From Actinomycetes bacterium (GTDB lineage Bacteria; Actinomycetota; Actinomycetes; Streptosporangiales; Streptosporangiaceae): a DNA stretch of 7,880 nucleotides. The notes under the pieces were generated by a model. It ran no database searches. It saw nothing but the letters and a program-made list of their open reading frames with translations, and was not told the origin of the DNA. The first letter of the stretch is position 1; each line of letters starts with the position of its first letter. The position numbers and the translations under genes are program-made. Of this stretch, positions 1-5,057 are shown in pieces. The stretch covers positions 1-7,880 of the forward strand of contig JAFACJ010000434.1 of NCBI GenBank assembly GCA_023425615.1, in the 5' to 3' direction.

Positions 1-10
1 GCCTGGAACC

Positions 11-41
11 GGGCGGGGCGGCCCCGCAGGCCGTCCCGCCC
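11..41. terminator. Strong GC-rich hairpin, probable factor-independent terminator without U-tract
   Basis: Arm 11-23 (GGGCGGGGCGGCC) pairs with arm 29-41 (GGCCGTCCCGCCC) over 13 positions, with one G-T wobble and a 5-base loop. No T-run follows on either strand, as is common for actinomycete terminators. It lies about 90 bases beyond the stop of the minus-strand collagen-like gene. It could equally end a plus-strand gene left of the window, or serve both. The rest of 42-132 holds only a weak CCCC/GGGG hairpin and no gene I can support. Confidence 0.6.
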
Positions 42-132
42 CGACAACCCCTCCTCTGGGGGAGTTCGTGCGGCGGCATTCGTAGATCCTCCCGCCCATC
101 GACAGTGCCAGGACCATGATCAAGGAATGGAA

Positions 133-906
133 CTACCAGGGTCCGGAACCTGGACTTCGGCGCGGTTCGGTTCGGGTGAGGAGTGTGTCGGCCTTGTCGT
201 GCGCCGTCTGGGACCGCGCCTGTGAAGTCGGCATGCAGACAGACGAGACCGTCACGTTTCCCGGCGCACTGCCCGTACCGGAGAAGGTGCTCTGCCACAG
301 ACGGACGGACGGCTGGGAACTCTGCACGGAGACCGGCGACGTGGCCGTGAACGCCCCGCTGACCAGGACGGTGCCCGCAGGACACTCACCCCCGGAGGCG
401 GTCACCGAACCTCCTACGGGAACCGTCACGGTCTTACCGGGCACCGTGATGGGATCTCCCACCACTCCCGACGGGCCGGGGTCGCCCTTGTCGCCCTTGT
501 CGCCTTTATCGCCGTCCCTACCGTCCCTACCGTCCTTGCCGTCGGCTCCGTCCTTGCCATCCGCGCCGTCCGCGCCGTCCGCGCCGTCCCTGCCGTCCGC
601 GCCGGGGGCGCCGTCCGCGCCATCCGCACCGGGGGCGCCATCCGCACCGTCCGCGCCGTCCTTGCCGTCGGCTCCGTCCTTTCCGTCCCTGCCGTTATCG
701 CCCTTATCTCCTTGAGGGCCTCTGCGTCCCCGGGGGCCGGCGCATTTTGTTTTGATGAAGGAGAATGCGCGCTTGTTCCCTTTCACTTTGACCCGCACCC
801 GCTTATAGCACCCCTTGTCGGGGGCGGCCAGGGCGTCGACGGGCCCGGTGGGGAAGGCGAGCACGGCCGCGGCCGCTGCCATGGGAAAAAAGACCGACAG
901 TCGCAT
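133..906 (-). CDS. Secreted collagen-like (Gly-X-Y repeat) protein
   Basis: The product is 257 aa. Residues 1 to about 27 form a Sec signal peptide: Arg at position 2, a hydrophobic Ala-rich core, and a likely cleavage after ALA. A short, very basic segment follows, bounded by Cys33 and Cys55. Residues 57-146 are 30 consecutive Gly-X-Y triplets, mostly GAD, GKD, GRD and GDK with few prolines. After a VTVP linker comes a C-terminal domain of the type C-P-x-G ... S-x-P ... W ... V-x-x-C (Cys175, Cys224) that I recognise from other actinobacterial exported proteins. There is no LPXTG motif and no C-terminal membrane segment, so the protein is probably released or held non-covalently. The start at 906 has GGAAGAAGAG 7 bases upstream and opens directly on the signal peptide. 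A longer form from 972 (22 extra residues) is possible and also has a weak ribosome binding site. The triple helix is inferred from the repeat; the function is unknown. It lies 163 bases downstream of tetR on the same strand but is probably transcribed separately. Confidence 0.88.
   Translation of the reverse strand: MRLSVFFPMAAAAAVLAFPTGPVDALAAPDKGCYKRVRVKVKGNKRAFSFIKTKCAGPRGRRGPQGDKGDNGRDGKDGADGKDGADGADGAPGADGADGAPGADGRDGADGADGADGKDGADGKDGRDGRDGDKGDKGDKGDPGPSGVVGDPITVPGKTVTVPVGGSVTASGGECPAGTVLVSGAFTATSPVSVQSSQPSVRLWQSTFSGTGSAPGNVTVSSVCMPTSQARSQTAHDKADTLLTRTEPRRSPGSGPW
469..738 (-). repeat. Collagen repeat region: 30 perfect Gly-X-Y triplets (9-bp degenerate tandem repeat)
   Basis: By direct reading, every third residue is Gly for 90 residues, in the order GPR GRR GPQ GDK GDN GRD, then mostly GAD/GKD/GRD, then three GDK, GDP and GPS. 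GAD occurs 10 times, and GKD, GRD and GDK 4 times each; GAP occurs twice. At DNA level this is a run of closely related 9-base units such as GACGGCGCG. The unit repeats nearly exactly in places (570-620 and 640-670), so the array is a candidate for slippage and strain-to-strain length variation. Confidence 0.93.
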
Positions 907-923
907 CAAATAGCTCTTCTTCC

Positions 924-939
924 ACGAATGACCATTCGT
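924..939. promoter_or_regulatory. 16-bp palindrome just upstream of the collagen-like gene
   Basis: ACGAATG-AC-CATTCGT has perfect 7-bp arms and a 2-base spacer. It sits 18 bases before the start at 906 and directly abuts the ribosome binding site (914-923). It could be a DNA operator for a dimeric regulator or, if transcribed, a 5'-UTR hairpin next to the ribosome binding site. I found no convincing -10/-35 pair for this gene, so the transcription start, and hence which reading is right, is open. Confidence 0.5.
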
Positions 940-1053
940 CCCGGTCGCCGAAGGACAGGAACGGGAGACCATTTGTGTTCCCGGAAAGGGTCACTCCGCA
1001 CCGCCGATACGGTCGAGGATCGTTAATCCCTTTCTCCCGCGAGAGCCATTGCG

Positions 1054-1076
1054 CCGCGAGGCCGCCGCCTCAGCGG
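1054..1076 (-). terminator. Possible terminator hairpin at the end of tetR
   Basis: CCGC-GAGGC (1054-1062) pairs with GCCTC-A-GCGG (1067-1076) to give a 9-bp stem with one bulged A and a 4-base loop. It overlaps the tetR stop codon at 1070-1072. No U-run follows on the minus strand. It suggests that tetR transcription is attenuated before the collagen-like gene, but the evidence is weak. Confidence 0.3.
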
Positions 1077-1714
1077 TGTCCGAGGCCGTTGATCAGCGTG
1101 CTGATCTCTTCGGCGAGGGGCGCGGCGAGGGACTGCGTGAGACCGGCCGCCGCCCGGTTCCTGATGCCGTCGGCCACGAGTGCCTGGGCGATGCGTGCGG
1201 CCCGGACGACGTCCGTGCCCGCGGGGAGGACGCCGTCGCGCTGCGCCTGCCGGAAGGGCTGGAGGAAGAGGGGGGCGAGGTCGGCTTCGGTGGCGCCGTC
1301 GGCCAGGGCGCGTCGTTCGGCGCGGTAGGTCTCGATGACGGCCTCGAAGATCAGCTCCGAGGGGTAGCGGCTCATGCCGCGTTCGAGGACCTCGATGACG
1401 GCCCTGATCAGGTCGGCGAGCGCGTAGGGGCGCGAGGTGAGGGCCTGGGCGGCGAGGTGGGCGTCGCGCATGGTGAACACCTCGACCTCCATGAGCACGT
1501 CCTCCCTGCGCGCGAAGTACACGTAGAACAGGGATTTGGAGACGCCGGCGGCTTTGCAGATGTCGGTGACGGTGGTCTCGGCGAAGCCCTTGGTGCGCCA
1601 CAGGGCCAGTGCCCCCTGGATGATCGCGTCCCGGCTGGCGTGCGAACGCGCCCGTACGGGGACGGCTCGTCCCTGACCATGGTCATGTTTTGCGTCTGGG
1701 GAGCTCTGCGCCAT
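1070..1714 (-). CDS. TetR/AcrR-family transcriptional regulator (divergent from the membrane operon)
   Basis: The product is 214 aa, a normal length for TetR regulators. The N-terminal DNA-binding domain runs from about 25 to 72: residues IIQGALALWRTKGFAETTV form the first helices, and AAGVSKSLFYVYFARREDV is the canonical helix-turn-helix followed by the Y-x-Y-F segment. The all-helical C-terminal part (75-214) is the ligand and dimer domain and is too divergent to predict a ligand. I chose the ATG at 1714 because AGGA (1724-1727) lies 9 bases upstream and the TetR fold begins about 25 residues in. A longer open frame reaching 1882 runs over the divergent promoter and into the neighbouring gene, so I rejected it. 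The gene is transcribed away from the operon starting at 1839, with 124 bases between them. A palindrome in that gap fits autoregulation and repression of the operon, as is usual for divergent TetR regulators. Target and ligand are inference only. Confidence 0.9.
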   Translation of the reverse strand: MAQSSPDAKHDHGQGRAVPVRARSHASRDAIIQGALALWRTKGFAETTVTDICKAAGVSKSLFYVYFARREDVLMEVEVFTMRDAHLAAQALTSRPYALADLIRAVIEVLERGMSRYPSELIFEAVIETYRAERRALADGATEADLAPLFLQPFRQAQRDGVLPAGTDVVRAARIAQALVADGIRNRAAAGLTQSLAAPLAEEISTLINGLGHR

Positions 1715-1736
1715 GGTCAGGGATCCTACCGCACCG

Positions 1737-1772
1737 AGATTATTGACGACCGTCAGAAAACCGTGCGATGCT
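1737..1772. promoter_or_regulatory. Divergent promoter region with palindromic candidate TetR operator
   Basis: TGACG-AC-CGTCA (1744-1755) is a perfect 5-bp-arm palindrome. On the plus strand TTGACG (1743-1748) is a good -35 overlapping the palindrome, with only a weak -10 (GATGCT, 1767-1772, 18-base spacer) for the operon at 1839. On the minus strand TAATCT (1742-1737) is a good -10 for tetR, placing its start near 1730 with a leader of about 16 bases that contains AGGA. A dimer bound at the palindrome could block both promoters. The arms are short and the operator role is inferred. Confidence 0.55.
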
Positions 1773-1838
1773 CCGGCTGCGGCAAGCCCCCTCGCGTATG
1801 AGGAGAACTTGCTTTCCTGTCGAAGAGAAGAGGAAAGT

Positions 1839-2579
1839 ATGCAGGTCCTCACCGAAGAAGAGGAGTCATCGGCCTCGGCCATGCGGGCCCAGCAGGTGAT
1901 CCTGTGGTCCGCCCCCGCGGTCGCGCTCGTCCTGCTGGTGCTGTTCGTCGCCTTCCCCGGCTTCTTCCCGCCGATGTCGCCGGAGATGAGCGCGGCGCAG
2001 GTCGGGGCGTTCTACCGTGACAACACCCCGCTGATCCGGTTCAGCATGGTGGGCTTCAACCTGGTCGGCATCCTGATCGTCCCGTTCTTCGTGCTGATCA
2101 TGGCGCAGATGCAGCGGATGAAGGGGCAGAGCCACATCTACGCCTTCTCCTATCTGGCGGCCGTGGTGGCGGGGGCTACCTTGTTCGCGCTGTCGAACAT
2201 CTTCTTCGCCACCGCGGCGTTCCGGCCCGACCGGGGCGATGACCTGATCCAGGTGCTCAACGACCTGGCCTGGATCATCTTCATCGCGCCGATCGGCATG
2301 CTGGTCGCCCAGTTCGCGCTCCTGGCCCTGGCGGTGTACGCCGACGACCGCCGCGACCCGGTCTTCCCCCGCTGGGTCGGCCACTACGCGGTGCTCACCT
2401 CCCTGGCCATGGTGCCCTCGGCGGCCTCGGCGGTGTTCCGCGACGGCCCCCTGGCCTGGGACGGGCTGGTGTCGTTCTGGCTGCGCAACGGCGCGTTCGC
2501 GCTCTTCGTCGCGGTGATGTTCTTCGTGGTGCGCACCGCGCTACGGCGCCAAGCCGAGCGGGAGGGCGTGCGGTCATGA
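1839..2579 (+). CDS. Six-helix membrane protein of unknown function, paralogue of the next gene
   Basis: The product is 246 aa. Hydrophobic segments lie near residues 18-40, 68-90, 101-126, 143-166, 181-200 and 215-233, giving about six membrane helices. The N-terminus is acidic (TEEEES) and the C-terminus basic (RRQAEREG). I do not recognise a named family. Landmarks are AAFRPDR (126-132), VFPRW (175-179) and AWDG (206-209), all of which recur in the next gene with nearly the same spacing. The ATG at 1839 was chosen because AAGAGGA lies about 5 bases upstream and the first helix follows about 17 residues later. The frame is open from 1713, but that extension would cross the divergent promoter. 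It is the first gene of the operon and overlaps the next by 4 bases (ATGA), implying translational coupling. The context with oxidase subunits III and IV suggests a respiratory or membrane-oxidase accessory role, by inference only. There is no histidine pattern typical of a heme-copper oxidase subunit I. Confidence 0.85.
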   Translation: MQVLTEEEESSASAMRAQQVILWSAPAVALVLLVLFVAFPGFFPPMSPEMSAAQVGAFYRDNTPLIRFSMVGFNLVGILIVPFFVLIMAQMQRMKGQSHIYAFSYLAAVVAGATLFALSNIFFATAAFRPDRGDDLIQVLNDLAWIIFIAPIGMLVAQFALLALAVYADDRRDPVFPRWVGHYAVLTSLAMVPSAASAVFRDGPLAWDGLVSFWLRNGAFALFVAVMFFVVRTALRRQAEREGVRS

Positions 2580-3352
2580 CGGACGCCGCCACTCTCACCG
2601 AAGACCGCCACGGCGACCCGCCCAGGCCGCGGCTCGAGGGCAAACGGGACGTCTGGCTCGCCTACTGGCTGTTCGCCCTCTTCTACACCGCGCTGTCGGT
2701 CGGGGTGTGCCTGCTGGGGCGGGCGACCCCGCCGCCCCGGCCGGACGTCACCGACCTCCAGGTCGCCGCCTGGTTCGCCGAGCACCGGTGGGGCATCCAG
2801 TTCGGCTTCACGGCACTGCTGATGATCGCCGGAGGCGCGGCGATCTCCAACGGCATCATCGGCTACTTCATGAAGCGCATGTCCTCGGGCAAGGTCCTGG
2901 CCTACGGCTTCATCGGCGGCATGGGGGTGGGCGCCATCCCCGGCTTCCAGCTGCTGCTCGCCTGCTGGCTCACCGCGACGTTCCGGCCCGACCGCGATCC
3001 CAGGATCCTGCACCTGCTCTACGACCTGGGGATGCTGTCCTACAACGGGTCCCTGGGCTGCTTCACCGCCGCCTACACCGTCCTGGCGATCGCCATCCTG
3101 TACGACCGCAACCGCGTCTTCCCCAAGTGGTTCGCCTACATCTCCATCTGGCAGATCGTCACCGAGGTGCTGGCCACCCAGATGTGGCTCTTCCACTCCG
3201 GCGCGTTCGCCTGGAACGGCATGATCACCTTCTACATCGCCGTCGTCGTGTTCGGACTGTGGGTCGTCTGCCTTCTGCCCCTCCTCCGCAACGCCGCCGG
3301 CGCCGAGACCGCGCAGACGCCCGCCCTCTACGAGCCGGAGGAAGCCCGGTGA
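2576..3352 (+). CDS. Six-helix membrane protein of unknown function, paralogue of the previous gene
   Basis: The product is 258 aa. Likely membrane helices lie near residues 26-48, 72-97, 109-135, 152-175, 183-204 and 214-236, with soluble N- and C-terminal tails. TATFRPDR (133-140), VFPKW (181-185) and AWNG (212-215) match the previous protein. The distance from FRPDR to VFP is 45 residues here and 47 there, and from VFP to AW it is 31 in both, so the two genes look like an old tandem duplication. The ATG at 2576 overlaps the upstream stop (ATGA) and has GGAGGG 9 bases upstream. The stop overlaps the GTG of the next gene. No catalytic motif is visible. A structural or accessory subunit of a membrane complex with the downstream oxidase subunits is the simplest reading, but it is inferred from gene order alone. 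Confidence 0.86.
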   Translation: MTDAATLTEDRHGDPPRPRLEGKRDVWLAYWLFALFYTALSVGVCLLGRATPPPRPDVTDLQVAAWFAEHRWGIQFGFTALLMIAGGAAISNGIIGYFMKRMSSGKVLAYGFIGGMGVGAIPGFQLLLACWLTATFRPDRDPRILHLLYDLGMLSYNGSLGCFTAAYTVLAIAILYDRNRVFPKWFAYISIWQIVTEVLATQMWLFHSGAFAWNGMITFYIAVVVFGLWVVCLLPLLRNAAGAETAQTPALYEPEEAR

Positions 3353-3942
3353 GCGCCTCCGGCATCCCCGCCACCCCGCCACGCCTGCCCGCCCGGGACC
3401 GGCGCCTTCCCGGCGACATCGACATGTGGGTCATGGTCCTGGGCGACCTGTTCTTCTTCGGCTGCTACTTCGTCACCTACATGGTCTTCCGCGCCATGTC
3501 CGTCGAGGAGTTCGCCGCCGCCCAACGGCACCTCAGCACCGGCATCGGCGTCACCAACACCATCGTCCTGCTCACCAGCTCCCTGTTCGCCGCCCTCGCC
3601 GTCATCGCCGCCCGGCAGGGAGCCCTGGCCGACGCCCGGCGGCTCCTGTTCGCCACCGGCGCGTGCGGAGTGCTGTTCACCCTCATCAAGGTCTACGAGT
3701 GGCACTCCGAGATCAGCCAGGGCTACACCATCCAGAACGAGTTCTTCAGCTTCTACTACGTCCTCACCGGCGTCCACCTCGTCCACCTCGCCCTCGGCCT
3801 GCTCATCCTCGGCGTCGCGATCCGCGAACTGCGCGACACCGGTGAGCGGCGACCCGGGATCATCGAGCAGAGCACCCTGTTCTGGCACATGGTCGACCTG
3901 CTGTGGATCGTCATCTTCGCCATCCTCTACCTCATGAGGTGA
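3349..3942 (+). CDS. Heme-copper oxidase subunit III family protein (NorE/CoxC-like)
   Basis: The product is 197 aa, about the size of the short five-helix form of cytochrome oxidase subunit III seen in NorE and quinol oxidases. After a proline-rich soluble N-terminus (1-23) come family landmarks: MWVMVLGDLFFFGCYF (helix 1), LLTSSLFAALAV (helix 2), KVYEW with the conserved Glu117 (helix 3), FYYVLTGVHLVHLALG (helix 4), and LFWHMVDLLWIVIF (helix 5, the typical W-H-x-V-D-x-x-W signature). Subunit III carries no redox cofactor; in known oxidases it stabilises the core and the proton path. The GTG start at 3349 overlaps the upstream stop and has a near-ideal GGAGGAA at 3337-3343, 5 bases before it. 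Subunits I and II are absent from this operon, so the partner is either encoded elsewhere or the protein has a different job. Family assignment is secure; partner and pathway are not. Confidence 0.9.
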   Translation: MSASGIPATPPRLPARDRRLPGDIDMWVMVLGDLFFFGCYFVTYMVFRAMSVEEFAAAQRHLSTGIGVTNTIVLLTSSLFAALAVIAARQGALADARRLLFATGACGVLFTLIKVYEWHSEISQGYTIQNEFFSFYYVLTGVHLVHLALGLLILGVAIRELRDTGERRPGIIEQSTLFWHMVDLLWIVIFAILYLMR

Positions 3943-3947
3943 CCCGC

Positions 3948-4250
3948 GTGACCGCATCCTCCCCGACGGCCGACCAGCTCCGGAAGGACAGACGGGCGGT
4001 CCTGCTCGCCTGGGCCGCCCTGTCGGCGGCGACGATCCTCGCCTGGCTCCTCACCCCCGGCGAGTCGACCTCCTCGACGACCCTGGGCGACGAACTCGTC
4101 ATCGCCATCGTCGCCCTCGGCCTCATCAAATGCCGCCTGATCATCCGCTACTTCATGGAGGTCCGCCACGCCCCCCGCTGGCTCCGGCACTCCACCGACG
4201 CCTGGCTCGCCGTCATCTGGCTGACCCTCCTGGGCGTCTACCTCACCTAG
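3948..4250 (+). CDS. Short oxidase subunit IV family membrane protein (NorF/CoxD-like)
   Basis: The product is 100 aa with three membrane helices, near 17-35, 47-66 and 83-99. The segment IKCRLIIRYFMEVRHAPRW (60-78) matches the K-x-R-L-x-x-x-x-F-M-E-V-R signature of prokaryotic cytochrome c oxidase subunit IV, which commonly follows a subunit III gene (as norF follows norE). The GTG start at 3948 was chosen because GAGGTGA (3935-3941) lies 6 bases upstream. An in-frame ATG at 3903 would place about 15 residues inside the previous gene and has no ribosome binding site. It is the last gene of the four-gene operon, 5 bases after the previous stop. It has no cofactor-binding residues, and a small stabilising subunit is the expected role. 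Confidence 0.85.
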   Translation: MTASSPTADQLRKDRRAVLLAWAALSAATILAWLLTPGESTSSTTLGDELVIAIVALGLIKCRLIIRYFMEVRHAPRWLRHSTDAWLAVIWLTLLGVYLT

Positions 4251-4261
4251 ACGCACGGTAC

Positions 4262-4280
4262 GGGCGGGCGGCGGGTCGGG
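4262..4280 (+). other. Potential G-quadruplex just after the membrane operon
   Basis: Four GGG tracts (4262-4264, 4266-4268, 4273-4275, 4278-4280) are separated by loops of 1, 4 and 2 bases on the non-template strand, fitting the G3-N(1-7) pattern. The run begins 12 bases after the operon stop codon. I saw no ordinary hairpin terminator in 4251-4304. The structure might contribute to transcription ending, or simply reflect high GC content. Confidence 0.4.
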
Positions 4281-4313
4281 CGGCGGCCGGCAGACCGATC
4301 CGCTTTGCACAAA

Positions 4314-4334
4314 AGGCATATGATATTGCCTATG
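4314..4334 (+). promoter_or_regulatory. Candidate leaderless promoter and inverted repeat of the XRE-cupin gene
   Basis: TATGAT (4319-4324) is a near-consensus -10 placed 7 bases before the ATG at 4332, so transcription would start at or next to the first codon. AGGCA (4314-4318) and TGCCT (4327-4331) form an inverted repeat that brackets the -10 with 8 bases between arms, well placed for autorepression. A second small inverted repeat, TTTG-CA-CAAA, lies at 4304-4313. No convincing -35 is visible at 4295-4303. Confidence 0.5.
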
Positions 4335-4946
4335 ACGCAAAACAATGACGAGCTGGACAGCCTCGTGCGCAAACGCATCCGTGCCCTGCGGGTCGCGCAA
4401 GGCTGGTCGCTGGAGGAGCTGGCCACCCGCGCCAACGTCAGCCAGTCCACGCTCTCCCGGATCGAGAACGGCAGGCGCCGCCTCGCCCTGGACCAGCTCG
4501 TCACCCTGGCCCGGGCCCTGGACACGTCGCTGGACCAGCTGGTCGAGACGGCCTCTGACGACGTCGTGACCAGCCCGATGGTCGACGCCGCGCACGGGCT
4601 GATGCGCTGGCCCGTCAAGGGCGACCCCGGCATGACGGTCGTGCGCCAGCGGATGACCGAGCCGCCGCCGGACAACCCCTCGCGTATGCGCGCCCACCCG
4701 GGCCGTGAATGGCTCGTCGTCCTGTCCGGCACCGCGATCCTCATGCTGGGCCACCGGCGCCTTCGCATCGAGACCGACCAGGCAGCCGAGTTCCCCACCA
4801 TGCTGCCGCACGCCATCGGCGCCGAAGGCGGACCCTGCGAGATCCTGGGCATCTTCGACCGCGACGCCCGCCGCGGCCACCAGCGCGACGACACCATCCG
4901 GCGCGCCGACGACCGCGACTCCGATGCGGGCGGCCCCCGCACGTGA
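4332..4946 (+). CDS. XRE-family regulator with C-terminal cupin domain
   Basis: The product is 204 aa. Residues 11-72 form an XRE helix-turn-helix domain (LVRKRIRALRVAQGWSLEEL, then the recognition part VSQSTLSRIENGRRRL). Residues about 118-176 form a compact cupin barrel: H122, E126 and G133 in the first motif and LPH160 in the second, with fewer metal ligands than an enzyme cupin. This architecture is a one-component sensor in which the cupin is thought to bind a small effector. The tail (180-204) is charged and probably disordered. I prefer the ATG at 4332 because a good -10 sits 7 bases upstream and there is no Shine-Dalgarno sequence, indicating a leaderless transcript. In-frame TTG at 4305 and ATG at 4320 are alternatives, but they overlap the promoter elements. 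It precedes the methyltransferase gene on the same strand, with 111 bases between. The effector and targets are unknown; the methyltransferase is the obvious candidate target. Confidence 0.9.
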   Translation: MTQNNDELDSLVRKRIRALRVAQGWSLEELATRANVSQSTLSRIENGRRRLALDQLVTLARALDTSLDQLVETASDDVVTSPMVDAAHGLMRWPVKGDPGMTVVRQRMTEPPPDNPSRMRAHPGREWLVVLSGTAILMLGHRRLRIETDQAAEFPTMLPHAIGAEGGPCEILGIFDRDARRGHQRDDTIRRADDRDSDAGGPRT

Positions 4947-5000
4947 GCGCCCGCGCCGGAGGCGGCTTCTTGCGCCGTCCGCACCCTCCGCGGCCATCTC

Positions 5001-5051
5001 CTTGCGATTTCCGCAAGTTGTCGTGCCATATGCGCATGTCCGGCTTAGCGT
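5001..5051 (+). promoter_or_regulatory. Upstream region of the methyltransferase gene: inverted repeat and candidate promoter
   Basis: CTTGCG-ATTTC-CGCAAG (5001-5017) is a perfect 6-bp-arm inverted repeat. ATGCGCAT (5030-5037) is an 8-bp palindrome inside CATATGCGCATG (5027-5038). TAGCGT (5046-5051) fits the TAnnnT -10 pattern 6 bases before the ATG at 5058 and could give a leaderless transcript; alternatively TTGCGA (5002-5007) with CCATAT (5026-5031) is a promoter with an 18-base spacer and a short leader. The two promoter readings cannot be separated by eye. The 5001-5017 repeat is well placed as an operator. Confidence 0.42.
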
Positions 5052-5057
5052 GAGGGC

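Noticed and set aside
116..715. 199-residue plus-strand open frame rich in Pro-Ser-Ala repeats
   Set aside because: It is the antisense of the Gly-X-Y repeat. The opposite strand has a signal peptide, the collagen register and a ribosome binding site.
1049..1801. 250-codon plus-strand open frame opposite tetR
   Set aside because: It is antisense to a clear TetR helix-turn-helix protein and is Gly/Glu-rich without family features.
1839..3352. Idea that the two six-helix proteins are diverged oxidase catalytic subunits
   Set aside because: Subunit I needs about 12 helices and six conserved histidine ligands, and subunit II needs a copper or cytochrome domain. Neither is present.
2384..3382. 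332-codon minus-strand open frame
   Set aside because: It is a low-complexity Gly/Glu/Val-rich shadow of the second membrane gene, without a start signal.
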